Origin: Dysgonomonas sp. Marseille-P4361
GTDB taxonomy: Bacteria; Bacteroidota; Bacteroidia; Bacteroidales; Dysgonomonadaceae
Reading direction: 5' to 3'
DNA: 64,000 nucleotides
Assembly: GCF_900343125.1 (NCBI RefSeq)
Contig: NZ_OPYL01000001.1
Location: 124,001 to 188,000 of the forward strand
Shown: positions 19,021 through 28,023 of the stretch, piece by piece
How the letters are laid out: each line of letters opens with the position of its first letter
How positions within the stretch are numbered: the first letter of the stretch is position 1
Program-made: the position numbers and the translations under genes
The notes under the pieces: model-generated
The model's input: the letters and a program-made list of their open reading frames with translations, nothing else
Told to the model about the DNA's origin: nothing
Databases searched by the model: none

Positions 19021-21630
19021 TTATTTTAAAGCCTCTAAAACTGCGCCAGTCATTCCGTCAGCAATTTGATAATAACCCTCTGTGCGTGGGTGAACATCAT
19101 TGTTCGCCATCAAAAGCGTTTCTTCGTACCTACTTGCAACCTTTTGTTCAATTAACGGATAACCGTAAAATCTATCCATCGCAAAGCCGCTTTGTGAAAT
19201 GATTACACCCTCATAATTTGCGAATGTTTCAACCGCTTTTTTGCTGAAATTGAAAATATTATAGCGTAACATATTGCGGCTTGTAGACCTCAAATCACTA
19301 TTTCGGGATTTAGGCAAGCAAAAAACTACTTTTCCGTTTGGATTGTCAGCAATAAAAGCGTCAATGATTTTCTTTGCATTATTAACAACTGTATTTATTT
19401 GCGAGCTTGTAAACAATACTCCCGAAAGGTCATTAATTCCGCAATCCATTGTCAAAACATCTATTTTTTCATCACTTGTAAGCCCTAAAACTTCAGTGCG
19501 ATAATATCCGAAATTCAAAACGCCTACGCCCTCGTTATCCTTTAATACCGAATAGTTTATTTTATCAACCGATGTAACGGTCAAAGTCGGGTTACTACTA
19601 CTTGTAGGCTTTAATATTGCGGGAAACGTTGTCGGCGGTGTAAATGCGTTCCAATGGTAGCCGATAGCATAACCCGTGCCGTCTACGTTAATTTTCCATC
19701 GGTGTATCAACATGATAGCGTTATTCACATTATCAAAATAATAGCCTCTAAATTTGTAAATATTGCTTGTATCTAAGTTCGGGTCTACACCCTCAAAATT
19801 AAATCTGTAAGCTGTATCACCATTTGCAAAGAAGCTATACGTTTTACCCGTTCTTGCTTCGTTTTTGTACGGCGAGGGGTGATGTGAGCCTAAAAATAGA
19901 GGTGTAACCCCGCTACATTCTGCTAGGTTTAATTGAAGTTGTTTCGTTACGTCTGCCGTGTCGTCGCTTGTGCTATCACCAATACAAATAATAGTTTTTT
20001 CAACATCGGGGCAAACGGCATCAACGACAACAAGTTTACTTGTTAGCGTTTTAACAACATTACCGCTTTTGTCTAACATTCTGAGCGAAAAATCAAACTC
20101 GCCAACATCGGCGGTTGTCGGTGTAAATCGAAAAGAGCGTTTATCCATTGCGCCTTTTGCGCACTCAGTATCGAACATAAACGGCGGTTGCCCATTGCCA
20201 TATTCAGGACAAAGTATAAAAGTGTCATAATACAGATTAAACTCTTTGCCTACTACTGCGTACATTTTAGGCGGCAAAAAAGCATCATAAACATTACTTG
20301 TTATTTCTTTTGTCCTCTTATAGAGTCGGATATTCTCGTTGTTGTCTTTATTGAATACACTAGCCGAAAGACCGCTATAAACAAACCATTGCGACTGTAC
20401 ATTTGCGGCGGGCGCAAAGTTTGTATCGACACAAATTATACCGTAAACATTCTCGACATATTGCACCCCATTTTTAGGAACGTTAAAAGATGCTACACTT
20501 ACAGCCTCGTCGCTAGTCCATCTATTCTTAGAACTCCATATATGAATATTCAGACTAGAGTCGCTAACATTAACAATCGTAAAACTGTAAAATAAATTCG
20601 GGTTATAAACTATATTAAGCTCTAAGCCCAAAATAAACTTACGCCATTGTTCGACTGTCATACTTGTACTGTCCCGAATTGATTTATCAAACGGGTTATA
20701 TTCTCTATCAGATATAGGGCTTTTTGTTGCAAGCTGTTTATTTGTTTCTGATAGCTGATTTTGAGCCTTAAACAATCTAATGTTTTCGCTATTATCGGCA
20801 TTAAATACTTTTGAGGACAACCCCGCATAAGCAGCCCATTGCGACTCTAACGATGATGCGGGCGCAAAGTTTGTATTAATAACAATAGAGCCGTAATCGT
20901 TAGTAATACCAACAACACCCGCTCCCGCAACTTGAAAAGTTGCTACTGTTTTAGCGTTTTGGTTTGTCCATCTATTCTCAGAGGAATAAATATTAACAGC
21001 AATGTAGTTGCTTGTTTTAACAACAATAGCGGGGCTGTAAAACAAATTCGGGTTATACTCTATATTAAGCTCTAAGCCCAAAATAAAGTTACGCCATTGC
21101 TCAACGGGCATTGCCGCACTTCCTTGTATTGTCGATATAAAAGGATTGTCGGCGGTTTGCTTTTGTAACAAGTCTTTTTTACGCACACCGTCCAAATAGA
21201 CAACTTGTTTTGTATTTATCCATTTATCTAGCCCTATATCATACTTGAAAATATAAGGGTCGCCATTCTCATTTTTTTGGTCGAGGACAAAATAAGAGTC
21301 TTTATCTCGTTTGGGCTTTGTTTCTAGGTCTGCAATATTAAGAGCGTCACCCATCGGGTTAAAACCAGCAACAACACTTGCCAAATCCTCTTTAGAGGCT
21401 TTTGTTTCTTCTAATTGAGTTACTTTTGCATTTGTTTGGTTTAAAGCTACTTTTTCGGCTTTTTCATTGTCCAGTTTCAAAAGGTCGTCATTGAGCCCCA
21501 AAATATTATTTTTCTGTATGCGGCTAGACCTATGATAGAAAGAGTCCATAAAGTCTCCAAAGTCCGCGCCGTTCGGCTCTTTGTCGTCGGCAAACTTGCC
21601 CTTAAGTTCGTTTATATCTTTAATTGCCAT
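19021..21630 (-). CDS. Tail fibre protein with tandem repeat domains and C-terminal SGNH hydrolase
   Basis: 869 residues. The N-terminus (1-160) is coiled-coil-like and probably binds the baseplate. Residues about 162-290 and 312-440 are a tandem duplication (each with VEQWRxFILGLELNI, YNPNLFYS, NRWT, TNFAPA, SENIRL/NENIRL). The C-terminal domain is SGNH/GDSL-like: CIGDST gives Ser 553, CGINDLSG is block III, and DVHP near residues 845-848 gives Asp and His. It probably binds and deacetylates a surface glycan during adsorption. The leader carries the phased AGTATTTAAAC-like repeats. Confidence 0.85.
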   Translation of the reverse strand: MAIKDINELKGKFADDKEPNGADFGDFMDSFYHRSSRIQKNNILGLNDDLLKLDNEKAEKVALNQTNAKVTQLEETKASKEDLASVVAGFNPMGDALNIADLETKPKRDKDSYFVLDQKNENGDPYIFKYDIGLDKWINTKQVVYLDGVRKKDLLQKQTADNPFISTIQGSAAMPVEQWRNFILGLELNIEYNPNLFYSPAIVVKTSNYIAVNIYSSENRWTNQNAKTVATFQVAGAGVVGITNDYGSIVINTNFAPASSLESQWAAYAGLSSKVFNADNSENIRLFKAQNQLSETNKQLATKSPISDREYNPFDKSIRDSTSMTVEQWRKFILGLELNIVYNPNLFYSFTIVNVSDSSLNIHIWSSKNRWTSDEAVSVASFNVPKNGVQYVENVYGIICVDTNFAPAANVQSQWFVYSGLSASVFNKDNNENIRLYKRTKEITSNVYDAFLPPKMYAVVGKEFNLYYDTFILCPEYGNGQPPFMFDTECAKGAMDKRSFRFTPTTADVGEFDFSLRMLDKSGNVVKTLTSKLVVVDAVCPDVEKTIICIGDSTSDDTADVTKQLQLNLAECSGVTPLFLGSHHPSPYKNEARTGKTYSFFANGDTAYRFNFEGVDPNLDTSNIYKFRGYYFDNVNNAIMLIHRWKINVDGTGYAIGYHWNAFTPPTTFPAILKPTSSSNPTLTVTSVDKINYSVLKDNEGVGVLNFGYYRTEVLGLTSDEKIDVLTMDCGINDLSGVLFTSSQINTVVNNAKKIIDAFIADNPNGKVVFCLPKSRNSDLRSTSRNMLRYNIFNFSKKAVETFANYEGVIISQSGFAMDRFYGYPLIEQKVASRYEETLLMANNDVHPRTEGYYQIADGMTGAVLEALK

Positions 21631-21662
21631 TTTAATACTATTTAATCAGTGTTTAAATACTG
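21631..21662 (-). repeat. Phased AT-rich leader repeat, copy 1
   Basis: Read on minus, AGTATTTAAAC, ACTGATTAAAT and AGTATTAAA follow one another with 11-base phasing directly before the tail fibre ATG. Related arrays stand before the genes starting at 30252, 36623 and 44196. Confidence 0.6.
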
Positions 21663-21664
21663 GT

Positions 21665-22570
21665 TTATCTCACTTTGATAATTTTTGCAAAAACAATAAA
21701 AGGGGGTCTGTTTTCGTGGGGCTCGTCATTACCTATATCTTTGATAGTAGCGTCGTCCCAGCGCTGATTTGTCATATTACCCACATTATATTCTTTGTCG
21801 GGGGTTTCTTGGTCTACACTTCCAGGTGTACCCAGTTCGCTAACATCAGCCGCGCGAGCTGATAGCTTATTGAATATGTTATTATTTGCTGGATTGTGTC
21901 GAGGCATTTCGCCGATTGTTAGTTTATGTTTTTCTTCGCCTCCAGTATTACCAATTTGCGCATAATCATCAGTTCCACTATAACCGACTGAAAATAAACC
22001 GCCAGTATTTGGTAGTTTAAAAGTATTCAAACCGTCACCGCCAAAAGTAACGCCGATAGTTTCGTAAAGCTCTCTATATTCGCTTATTGGTAAATCGCGC
22101 CCATCGCATAACATATAATCAGTCGGAACTTTACCAGGTGAGCCAGCCCATTCTTTTATAGTTCCTGGAGCATCGCCAGCTATATCTTTAATGATTTTAT
22201 AGAGTTCTGTATTTGATTTTATTTGCTCAAACTCGCTCCAGCTATACTCGCCAGCGTCCGAAAACTTCGCAATACGGTTTATATAAGTTTCGGGATAAAC
22301 CACATTGTGAGCCGTAACATCTTGTCGGGTTTCTACAATGGCTATCTTATCCTTTTTAGCCGAGCCCTCAAAGGGTATTATTTCGCCGTTTATCACTATC
22401 ACGCCGTCGCTTACTGTATCTTTATCGCCGAGCTCGCAACCCGAAAGAATATAGTTTTTACCTCCCAAGCCCGCGAGCTTAGCAACCAAAAGCGTCATAT
22501 CTTGCATTTTTGCCAAAGCCTGGCGGTATTGTGGGAACTTATCGCCACTATAAAAATTTATCTTATTCAT
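21665..22570 (-). CDS. Tail collar-domain fibre protein
   Basis: 301 residues. The segment MLCDGRDLPISEYRELYETIG with KLPNTGGLFSVGY is a phage tail collar domain, typical of short or long tail fibre tips (Mu gpS-like position). The C-terminus ends RPPFIVFAKIIKVR, the classic RPPxxxxxxIIKI ending of collar fibres. Upstream it overlaps the baseplate-associated gene by 8 bases. Confidence 0.88.
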   Translation of the reverse strand: MNKINFYSGDKFPQYRQALAKMQDMTLLVAKLAGLGGKNYILSGCELGDKDTVSDGVIVINGEIIPFEGSAKKDKIAIVETRQDVTAHNVVYPETYINRIAKFSDAGEYSWSEFEQIKSNTELYKIIKDIAGDAPGTIKEWAGSPGKVPTDYMLCDGRDLPISEYRELYETIGVTFGGDGLNTFKLPNTGGLFSVGYSGTDDYAQIGNTGGEEKHKLTIGEMPRHNPANNNIFNKLSARAADVSELGTPGSVDQETPDKEYNVGNMTNQRWDDATIKDIGNDEPHENRPPFIVFAKIIKVR

Positions 22571-23051
22571 ATACTATACGATATTTTTTTGATGCTAATT
22601 TGTGATTATTGAGTAATTGACCGAGCGATTTAATTTCGTTATCTGATAGGCTAAACCCTTTTGGGAGTACTATATCAAAGTCGGCAACGGTTGCGCCTAT
22701 TTTTCCATCATCAACCCACAAGCTGAGCATACCGTCGTCGTTTATTAATATGGCTTTATCTGTTACCTCGTCGAAAAGGAAAAAGTCGTCGTAATTGATA
22801 GGCGCGTCGCGTATAAAGATGCGACGGTCGTAGTAGTCGTAGGCGTTATTTATCATTGCCTCCATATAACAGACTTGCGAATTTACGCTGGTGTCTATCG
22901 CTCTGGTGTATGCGTCGAATTGTCTAAGTATAACAGTAAGCGGGCGCACCATCGCATCGGCAAAGGCAACTATTGCCTTTTGTCTGAGTAACGACGGCAA
23001 AAGGTAAACGACCAGGCGCGAAAAGCTTATGTTATAATAGTTCTTATTCAT
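22563..23051 (-). CDS. Baseplate-to-fibre protein in the Mu gp48/P2 gpI position
   Basis: 162 residues, no recognised motif. It lies between the baseplate J gene and the collar fibre, exactly where Mu encodes gp48 and P2 gpI, and overlaps both neighbours by 8 bases. A role in joining fibres to the baseplate is inferred from position only. Confidence 0.55.
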   Translation of the reverse strand: MNKNYYNISFSRLVVYLLPSLLRQKAIVAFADAMVRPLTVILRQFDAYTRAIDTSVNSQVCYMEAMINNAYDYYDRRIFIRDAPINYDDFFLFDEVTDKAILINDDGMLSLWVDDGKIGATVADFDIVLPKGFSLSDNEIKSLGQLLNNHKLASKKYRIVYE

Positions 23052-23904
23052 TTGGTATAAAGTTTAATATCAAATCTTTGTCGGCTATCTGATAATAGCC
23101 CGCATAAGGAATACTCCGCGCATTGATAGGTCTAAAATTTACCAGTGTACCGTAACGGCTCGACGCCTGGATAAGCTCGGCGATTTCTACGCCGTCAACG
23201 ACTTGCAACTTATCGACTAAAGACTGATTGTAATAAAAGCCGTTAAATGCTAAATTGCTTATATAATTACGGATTGCGTCTTGCACTGGTGTATCGCCCG
23301 ACCCGTCTAAACGTTTGCCCTCACTGTCTAAAATCAAAGGGTTATAATAAATATCCATTTCCAGGCGTAAGTCGTCGGCTGGTGAGTTAATAATGGATAT
23401 GCGCACACCCGCATCTTTTACACGTCCCATATAAGCCGTAAGAGCGACGAGCTCCGCACTTTTTATCGGTTGTTTTATGCCACCGTTATCGGTTGCTACT
23501 TTCAGATATAAGATACTTTGGTCGCTCGCCTCGATAGCCGCCGCAAATTTGACGACACGCGCCGCCTCTATTTGTTCGGTCGTCAGTGCCGAGTTATCGT
23601 ATTGGTCGCTTTCGCTTATCAGTTCGTGCCCGAATTGAAACTCTTTTGCACGCGTGGCGTACCAGTTCGGCGTATGGGCTTTATTATTTTTCAATATGCT
23701 CAGTATATCAATTTTAAACTGGTCGAAAACTTTATATACCAGCGATATAGCCGTCGCCACACAAAAGAAAAATATATTTTCCAGCGATACGGTCGAGAAT
23801 TGCTCCTCAAAGCTTTTGCCCGGCTGGAGGTCGTAACGCTCTTTTATGGTTTCGTTAGCCATAAACGCGTCAGTTATTTGCTTTTTTATCTCTGCTATTG
23901 TCAT
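23044..23904 (-). CDS. Baseplate J-like protein (Mu gp47 equivalent)
   Basis: 286 residues. The pattern of an N-terminal helical part, SELVALTAYMGRVKDAGVRI and the C-terminal GVEIAELIQASSRYGTLV matches the gpJ/gp47 baseplate wedge family. Proteins of this family form the wedge around the tail hub in contractile tails. It overlaps the gp48-like gene and the spanin gene by a few bases. Confidence 0.85.
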   Translation of the reverse strand: MTIAEIKKQITDAFMANETIKERYDLQPGKSFEEQFSTVSLENIFFFCVATAISLVYKVFDQFKIDILSILKNNKAHTPNWYATRAKEFQFGHELISESDQYDNSALTTEQIEAARVVKFAAAIEASDQSILYLKVATDNGGIKQPIKSAELVALTAYMGRVKDAGVRISIINSPADDLRLEMDIYYNPLILDSEGKRLDGSGDTPVQDAIRNYISNLAFNGFYYNQSLVDKLQVVDGVEIAELIQASSRYGTLVNFRPINARSIPYAGYYQIADKDLILNFIPNE

Positions 23905-24431
23905 ATAAATTTGCGTATTATAGGTGCAAGCTTGCGAATAATGAGTATTACAAAACCGATGAATAAAGAAGCGGCAACGCTAAGCCCCAAAACTTGTAAA
24001 AACGTAAAGCCTTTTTTCTCTTTTGTCTTTTCCGAGCCCTCAAACTTCGATTTATCTTTGCTTTGGTCTGTCAGTTCAGATCGTCCCGTCTCATTCGTTT
24101 GTATCGTTGTCGAGTCTGTCTCCAGCTCGTTAGTTTCTTGCTCCAGGTCTATATTGGTTTCGCTCTTTTTGGGACGCTCGCCCGTTTCGGGGTCGATTGG
24201 TTTATCGGTGTCATATTCTACGTGGTTAAGCTTTATTTTTAGCTTTTCGTTGATTGCTTTTTGCAATGCCTGGCTGACTACCTGGTCGAGCGTTGAGCTG
24301 TCAATCAAAGAGATATTATTCTCTATATTTCTTTGCTCTTTTTGCTTTGTGTCGCTTGTCATATCTTTAGGAGCTCGGCAACCCACCAGGATAACCGAAA
24401 GCAATAACAGTATATAAATAGCTCGTTTCAT
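23901..24431 (-). CDS. Probable unimolecular spanin (u-spanin)
   Basis: 176 residues with a lipoprotein signal at the N-terminus (LVGC, lipid-attached Cys 18), a long charged, low-complexity periplasmic part (about 20-140), and one C-terminal transmembrane helix (about 144-165) with a basic tail. A protein lipidated in the outer membrane and anchored at its other end in the inner membrane is the definition of a u-spanin, which fuses the two membranes as the last step of lysis. It directly follows the amidase and holin genes. Confidence 0.75.
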   Translation of the reverse strand: MKRAIYILLLLSVILVGCRAPKDMTSDTKQKEQRNIENNISLIDSSTLDQVVSQALQKAINEKLKIKLNHVEYDTDKPIDPETGERPKKSETNIDLEQETNELETDSTTIQTNETGRSELTDQSKDKSKFEGSEKTKEKKGFTFLQVLGLSVAASLFIGFVILIIRKLAPIIRKFI

Positions 24432-24841
24432 TAGTCAAACGTTTTTAGTTCGTTTTTTACATTGAATGACGGGCACGCCTTATTTGCGAACTCATTATGC
24501 CCGTGAACGGTCGCCCCTGGATATTTCGCTTTGAGCTCCTTAACCAGCTTGATAAGCGCCTCTCTTTGTGCGTCGGTGCGGGTATCTTTAGGCTTTTCGC
24601 TTGCATCCAGCCCGCCGATATAGCAAATACCGATAGAGTTTGCATTTTGTCCGAGTGTGTGAGCGCCGATTTCTGACTCTGGGCGACCAAGCTCGACCGT
24701 ACCGTCTAATAGTATTACATAGTGATAACCCACACCCTTAAAGCCCCTTTGTTTGTGCCAGGCGTCAATATCTTTAACTGTGAATTTTTGCCCCTCTTTT
24801 GTAGCTGAGCAATGCAATATTATTTTAGTTATCTTTCTCAT
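24431..24841 (-). CDS. Endolysin: N-acetylmuramoyl-L-alanine amidase
   Basis: 136 residues, amidase_2/T7-lysozyme-like. Zinc ligands are His 10 (IILHCSA), His 115 (HGHNEFA) and Cys 123 (KACPSF). GVGYHYVILLDG and IGAHTLGQNANSIGICYIGG are conserved family segments. It has no signal peptide, so it depends on the adjacent holin. It overlaps the holin gene by 17 bases and touches the spanin gene. Confidence 0.93.
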   Translation of the reverse strand: MRKITKIILHCSATKEGQKFTVKDIDAWHKQRGFKGVGYHYVILLDGTVELGRPESEIGAHTLGQNANSIGICYIGGLDASEKPKDTRTDAQREALIKLVKELKAKYPGATVHGHNEFANKACPSFNVKNELKTFD

Positions 24842-25358
24842 TATTGCCCTCCATTTCTTCGTTAATACTCGGTTTTTCGTTTAATAAAATATCGCTAAGC
24901 GGTACGTTTAAATGACGCTCGGCTTTATTGACCATAACACGTTGCAAAGCGTGAGCGAGTTTATTATCATTCTCTGAGCTCCAGTTTTCCAGGATAGACC
25001 AAAGCTGATAAAAAAGGAAAAAGCCAACAACAACACGCACGCCCATATCCGAGTCTTTGATGATATATACATCTACATAGTTACCCAGTATAATAGCCGT
25101 AAACGCTATTATCATAGTGTACATGACGCGGTACTTATACTCGCTTTTAAACTTGCCGTCCGCTCTGTCGGGGTGTTTTTTATGTACCCGACGCGCCAGG
25201 CTATAAGCCGACCAAATATCTAAAACCGTAGCAATGAGACACGGGATAAAAAAAGGGGTTGCCGAGTCAATCGCGACCAGTAGCCCTCCAGCTATACTGG
25301 TGATATACTGCAAAAGCTTTGAGCCTATATATTCAAGTATTTTTTTTGCCGTTTCCAT
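24825..25358 (-). CDS. Phage holin family membrane protein
   Basis: 177 residues with about four hydrophobic helices (14-28, 32-52, 76-95, 104-120) and the segment WSILENWSSEN that is typical of the Bacteroidota/Firmicutes phage holin family. The C-terminal third is hydrophilic. With the amidase and spanin it makes a complete lysis cassette, lying unusually inside the baseplate gene block. Confidence 0.8.
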   Translation of the reverse strand: METAKKILEYIGSKLLQYITSIAGGLLVAIDSATPFFIPCLIATVLDIWSAYSLARRVHKKHPDRADGKFKSEYKYRVMYTMIIAFTAIILGNYVDVYIIKDSDMGVRVVVGFFLFYQLWSILENWSSENDNKLAHALQRVMVNKAERHLNVPLSDILLNEKPSINEEMEGNNEKDN

Positions 25359-25362
25359 TCTT

Positions 25363-25650
25363 TTAACCCACTATAAAGTCTATACCTATTGTCATGTTTC
25401 CGATACCCCGACGCCTTACGCGAGTCGTTCCAGTGTCGGAGCTGGCGGGGTTTATATCGTTGCGCTCGTAATAGTTTACGATGCGTTTGTTTTCTATTGC
25501 TACGGGCGTTATTTGCGTCCCTGGCTTTAAGTTTTCGGTCGGCGACACATTGTTAAGGACTGCCAGCTCAAAAAGAGCCTCAATCCCGCCCGCGTGCTTT
25601 ACCGCCACGTCGCCCAGCCATTGTCCTTGGGTACTCTCAATATTGCGCAT
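25363..25650 (-). CDS. LysM-like small tail protein
   Basis: 95 residues. GQWLGDVAVKHAGGIEALFELAVLNNVSPTEN followed by LKPGTQI is a LysM-like fold of the tail protein X type, which attaches near the baseplate hub. The C-terminal tail is short and polar. It overlaps the baseplate wedge gene by 14 bases. Confidence 0.7.
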   Translation of the reverse strand: MRNIESTQGQWLGDVAVKHAGGIEALFELAVLNNVSPTENLKPGTQITPVAIENKRIVNYYERNDINPASSDTGTTRVRRRGIGNMTIGIDFIVG

Positions 25651-25969
25651 TGACTTCTATATTTAATTTGTCACTTTGCCCGTTAGTTATCTCCAGGTGA
25701 TTAACTCGAAAGCCGTCCGCCTCTAGTTGCTCCCTTATTTTATGCTTATACAGTAGTGCGTCGCTGGATAAAAGCATCGAACTGACACCCACGCCGACCG
25801 TCGGCTTTTCTTTCATTTCGCCAGGGTGCATATAAATTATAATTGCCTGGTTTTGCATCTGAACATCACCGATAACCAGCCCGCCAGTTATCAGCCCCAG
25901 GCTGTCGCGGGTTACTTTGATATTTAGGTCGCCCGTTTCTTCGTTTACTGTTATACCCGTTCCTCTCAT
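25637..25969 (-). CDS. Baseplate wedge protein (Mu gp46/gpW-like)
   Basis: 110 residues. Position between the spike gene and the downstream baseplate genes, its length, and the helix-turn pattern KHKIREQLEADGFRVNHLEI fit the gp46/gp25/gpW baseplate family that joins sheath and baseplate. It overlaps the spike gene's end by 4 bases. Confidence 0.65.
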   Translation of the reverse strand: MRGTGITVNEETGDLNIKVTRDSLGLITGGLVIGDVQMQNQAIIIYMHPGEMKEKPTVGVGVSSMLLSSDALLYKHKIREQLEADGFRVNHLEITNGQSDKLNIEVNAQY

Positions 25970-26526
25970 TGCTTTACTTTTTTATTTTCCAGGTCGCCCG
26001 TTTTAGTCAGTATAATCGGTTGCCCAGCCCAGGTACTTATAGCACCTTTAAGAGCCGCCCCGCCGTCGTTTGGTGTGGGCATCCAGGCTTTCAGTATATT
26101 TTTCAACTGGTTTATCTGATTTTCCAGCGCGTTAATTTTCTTTGTCACGTCGTCCAGCTTCACCAGACCGCCCAGCTTGCCGCCATTGAGGACAACGCCA
26201 TCTTTATCTATCAATACGCCCATATCGCCGATTGTAAGCTCGACGCTGGCGAGTGTATCCGAAGCTAACACGCATAAATTATTGAGGTCGCCCGAAAGCG
26301 AGCCCACCAGTACAAAACTGTCTACCGCTGGCGTAAGCAAAAGCGTTTCGTCACGCTGGGTCGTCGTCGGCGTAAGCCTAACGTCGGGTAACTCCAGACC
26401 GTCAATTTTCACCGTGCAAGTGTCGCCCTGGACGCTTACGACCTGAGCCGAGAAAAAGACCAGCCCGCCGCGATTTTTTCCGACTATATCGCCCAGTAAT
26501 TGCGCTATTTGTGCCCGTTTATTCAT
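25966..26526 (-). CDS. Baseplate spike/assembly protein (gpV/gp45-like)
   Basis: 186 residues. An N-terminal OB-fold-like segment (FSAQVVSVQGDTCTVKIDGLELPDVRL, then DSFVLVGSL) and a beta-rich middle (IGDMGVLIDKDGVVLNGG) match gp45/gpV spike proteins. These form the trimeric tip that pierces the outer membrane. A coiled coil follows (about 126-145). It sits between the hub gene and the wedge gene, in Mu order. Confidence 0.8.
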   Translation of the reverse strand: MNKRAQIAQLLGDIVGKNRGGLVFFSAQVVSVQGDTCTVKIDGLELPDVRLTPTTTQRDETLLLTPAVDSFVLVGSLSGDLNNLCVLASDTLASVELTIGDMGVLIDKDGVVLNGGKLGGLVKLDDVTKKINALENQINQLKNILKAWMPTPNDGGAALKGAISTWAGQPIILTKTGDLENKKVKQ

Positions 26527-27509
26527 TAGCTTGCTGTTTTATCACTTATTACAAGTCGTTTTCCTAAATCGACGGCACGCACACCGCCCGACTCGTCGAA
26601 CGTTGTTTTTACGCCAGTAACGTAATATGTACCCTCTTTATACTCATAATCTTTGTCGATAATCTTCGCGCTCCAGGTAGGCTCGACAAATGGAATTAGC
26701 CAGGTTTTTACATTGCCCTCATAGCCCGTGTATGACTTATATTTGAGCTGGTTATCCGCCATTTTCTGCAAAGCTTCTTTTGATACTGGGAACTTAACCT
26801 CGATTGTATCAACATCGCCGCCAGCTTTGCCAGCCGTTGCCTTTATTTTCTTGCCGTCTATACCCACACCGTTAGCCACGACCAAAAGCAAACGGTCGCT
26901 TTCATTTCGATACTTGAGGTCTGATTCTTCAATATTCACGGCAAAGTCATAGACCACGTCGCCGCCTTTCTGAGTATAGGGCGGGTGTATATTCAGCTTA
27001 TTGTTATCTGTTATATAGATTTGTCCTTTTGTGGCGTCCTTTAGCTTGCTGAGAGCATTATAAACAGTATCATTCGGGCTTATGGTGAACTTATCGAAAT
27101 AATGACTTTCCGAGTCTATCGTACAATCCAGCTCAAAGCTTAACGCCTGAGCGCAATAAGAGGCGACGTCCTTAACCTTGCATTTGGTAAACACTTTCGG
27201 GCTTATCTCTTTGCGGGTTAAATACATGCTATCTTCGCAATTTATTGTAAGGCTGTCGTCGTCGGTGTCGATACGCTGGACGTAGCCCTCGAACTCAGTC
27301 ACCAGCTCGCCGTCGTACCCCAATTTAACCAAGACGCTATCGCCCGCCTTTATATATTTTTCGTGGTCCAACGATTGATTATATACCACACCAGGCAAGA
27401 CAATAACAGCCGTTTGCGTCAGTAGGTCGACGGACTTTTCAATCTCGACCGACTGGAGCAAGCCCAGCTTGTAAGAGCCTATTTGTATGTAGTAATTCAT
27501 ATCAAACAT
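26526..27509 (-). CDS. Baseplate hub protein (Mu gpP/gp44, gpD-like)
   Basis: 327 residues. Order and content match the gp44/gpD hub family, which forms the trimeric hub under the tape measure: an N-terminal barrel with GDSVLVKLGYDGELVTEFEGYV, VASYCAQALSFELDC, and a C-terminal barrel with YEYKEGTYYVTGVKT. Adjacent to the DUF6046 gene (2 bases) and the spike gene (overlap). Confidence 0.82.
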   Translation of the reverse strand: MFDMNYYIQIGSYKLGLLQSVEIEKSVDLLTQTAVIVLPGVVYNQSLDHEKYIKAGDSVLVKLGYDGELVTEFEGYVQRIDTDDDSLTINCEDSMYLTRKEISPKVFTKCKVKDVASYCAQALSFELDCTIDSESHYFDKFTISPNDTVYNALSKLKDATKGQIYITDNNKLNIHPPYTQKGGDVVYDFAVNIEESDLKYRNESDRLLLVVANGVGIDGKKIKATAGKAGGDVDTIEVKFPVSKEALQKMADNQLKYKSYTGYEGNVKTWLIPFVEPTWSAKIIDKDYEYKEGTYYVTGVKTTFDESGGVRAVDLGKRLVISDKTAS

Positions 27510-27510
27510 T

Positions 27511-28020
27511 TTACTTAACTTCTATAAAAAGGTTATAACTGTCGTCGCTCAGCGCCGTAAGGCTATAATTTTGCACGTTTTCGCCCTTGCTGAATGGGAG
27601 CGAATAACTTTCGATAACTAAATAGTTTACATTTAGCAAGCTGAGTAATTCGTTTTTTATCTTTATTGCCCGCCGTTGCGTTATTACTTGTCTGAGCTTT
27701 TGTACTTCGGTCGCTGGGTATTTGGTGAGGTCGGCGTTTACAAATGTGCCCTCAATCATTATTTTTATATCACCCTCAGCCCATCGCTCCTTAATAGAGC
27801 CTCGCCCCTCGGACTTTGCGACGTTACGCTTTACAATCACGTTTTCGCCTTGCACCGAAATTAAAGGCTCATAAGGCAATAGCCACTCCGAGTCGTCGGG
27901 CAAATAGAAAGTAAAAGGCATTACCATAGCCACCGTTTGCCCGCTTTCGACCAGCTCCTTAACTTCGCGAAGTATAACGTCGCTACGTCTGAATAAAGGG
28001 TTTAAAGGTTGTATAGCCAT
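27511..28020 (-). CDS. DUF6046 tail protein (Mu gpN/gp43 position)
   Basis: 169 residues. The MAIQPLNPLFRRSDVIL start, VMPFTFYLPDDSEWLLPYEPLISV and EGTFVNADLTKYP match DUF6046, a Bacteroidota phage tail family. It is in the place where Mu encodes gpN, between the tape measure and the hub, so a distal tail/initiator role is inferred. Confidence 0.7.
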   Translation of the reverse strand: MAIQPLNPLFRRSDVILREVKELVESGQTVAMVMPFTFYLPDDSEWLLPYEPLISVQGENVIVKRNVAKSEGRGSIKERWAEGDIKIMIEGTFVNADLTKYPATEVQKLRQVITQRRAIKIKNELLSLLNVNYLVIESYSLPFSKGENVQNYSLTALSDDSYNLFIEVK

Positions 28021-28023
28021 GTT

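Noticed and set aside
19021-22570. Possible diversity-generating retroelement or invertase for fibre switching.
   Set aside because: No reverse transcriptase, template/variable repeat, inverted fibre segments or invertase gene found nearby.
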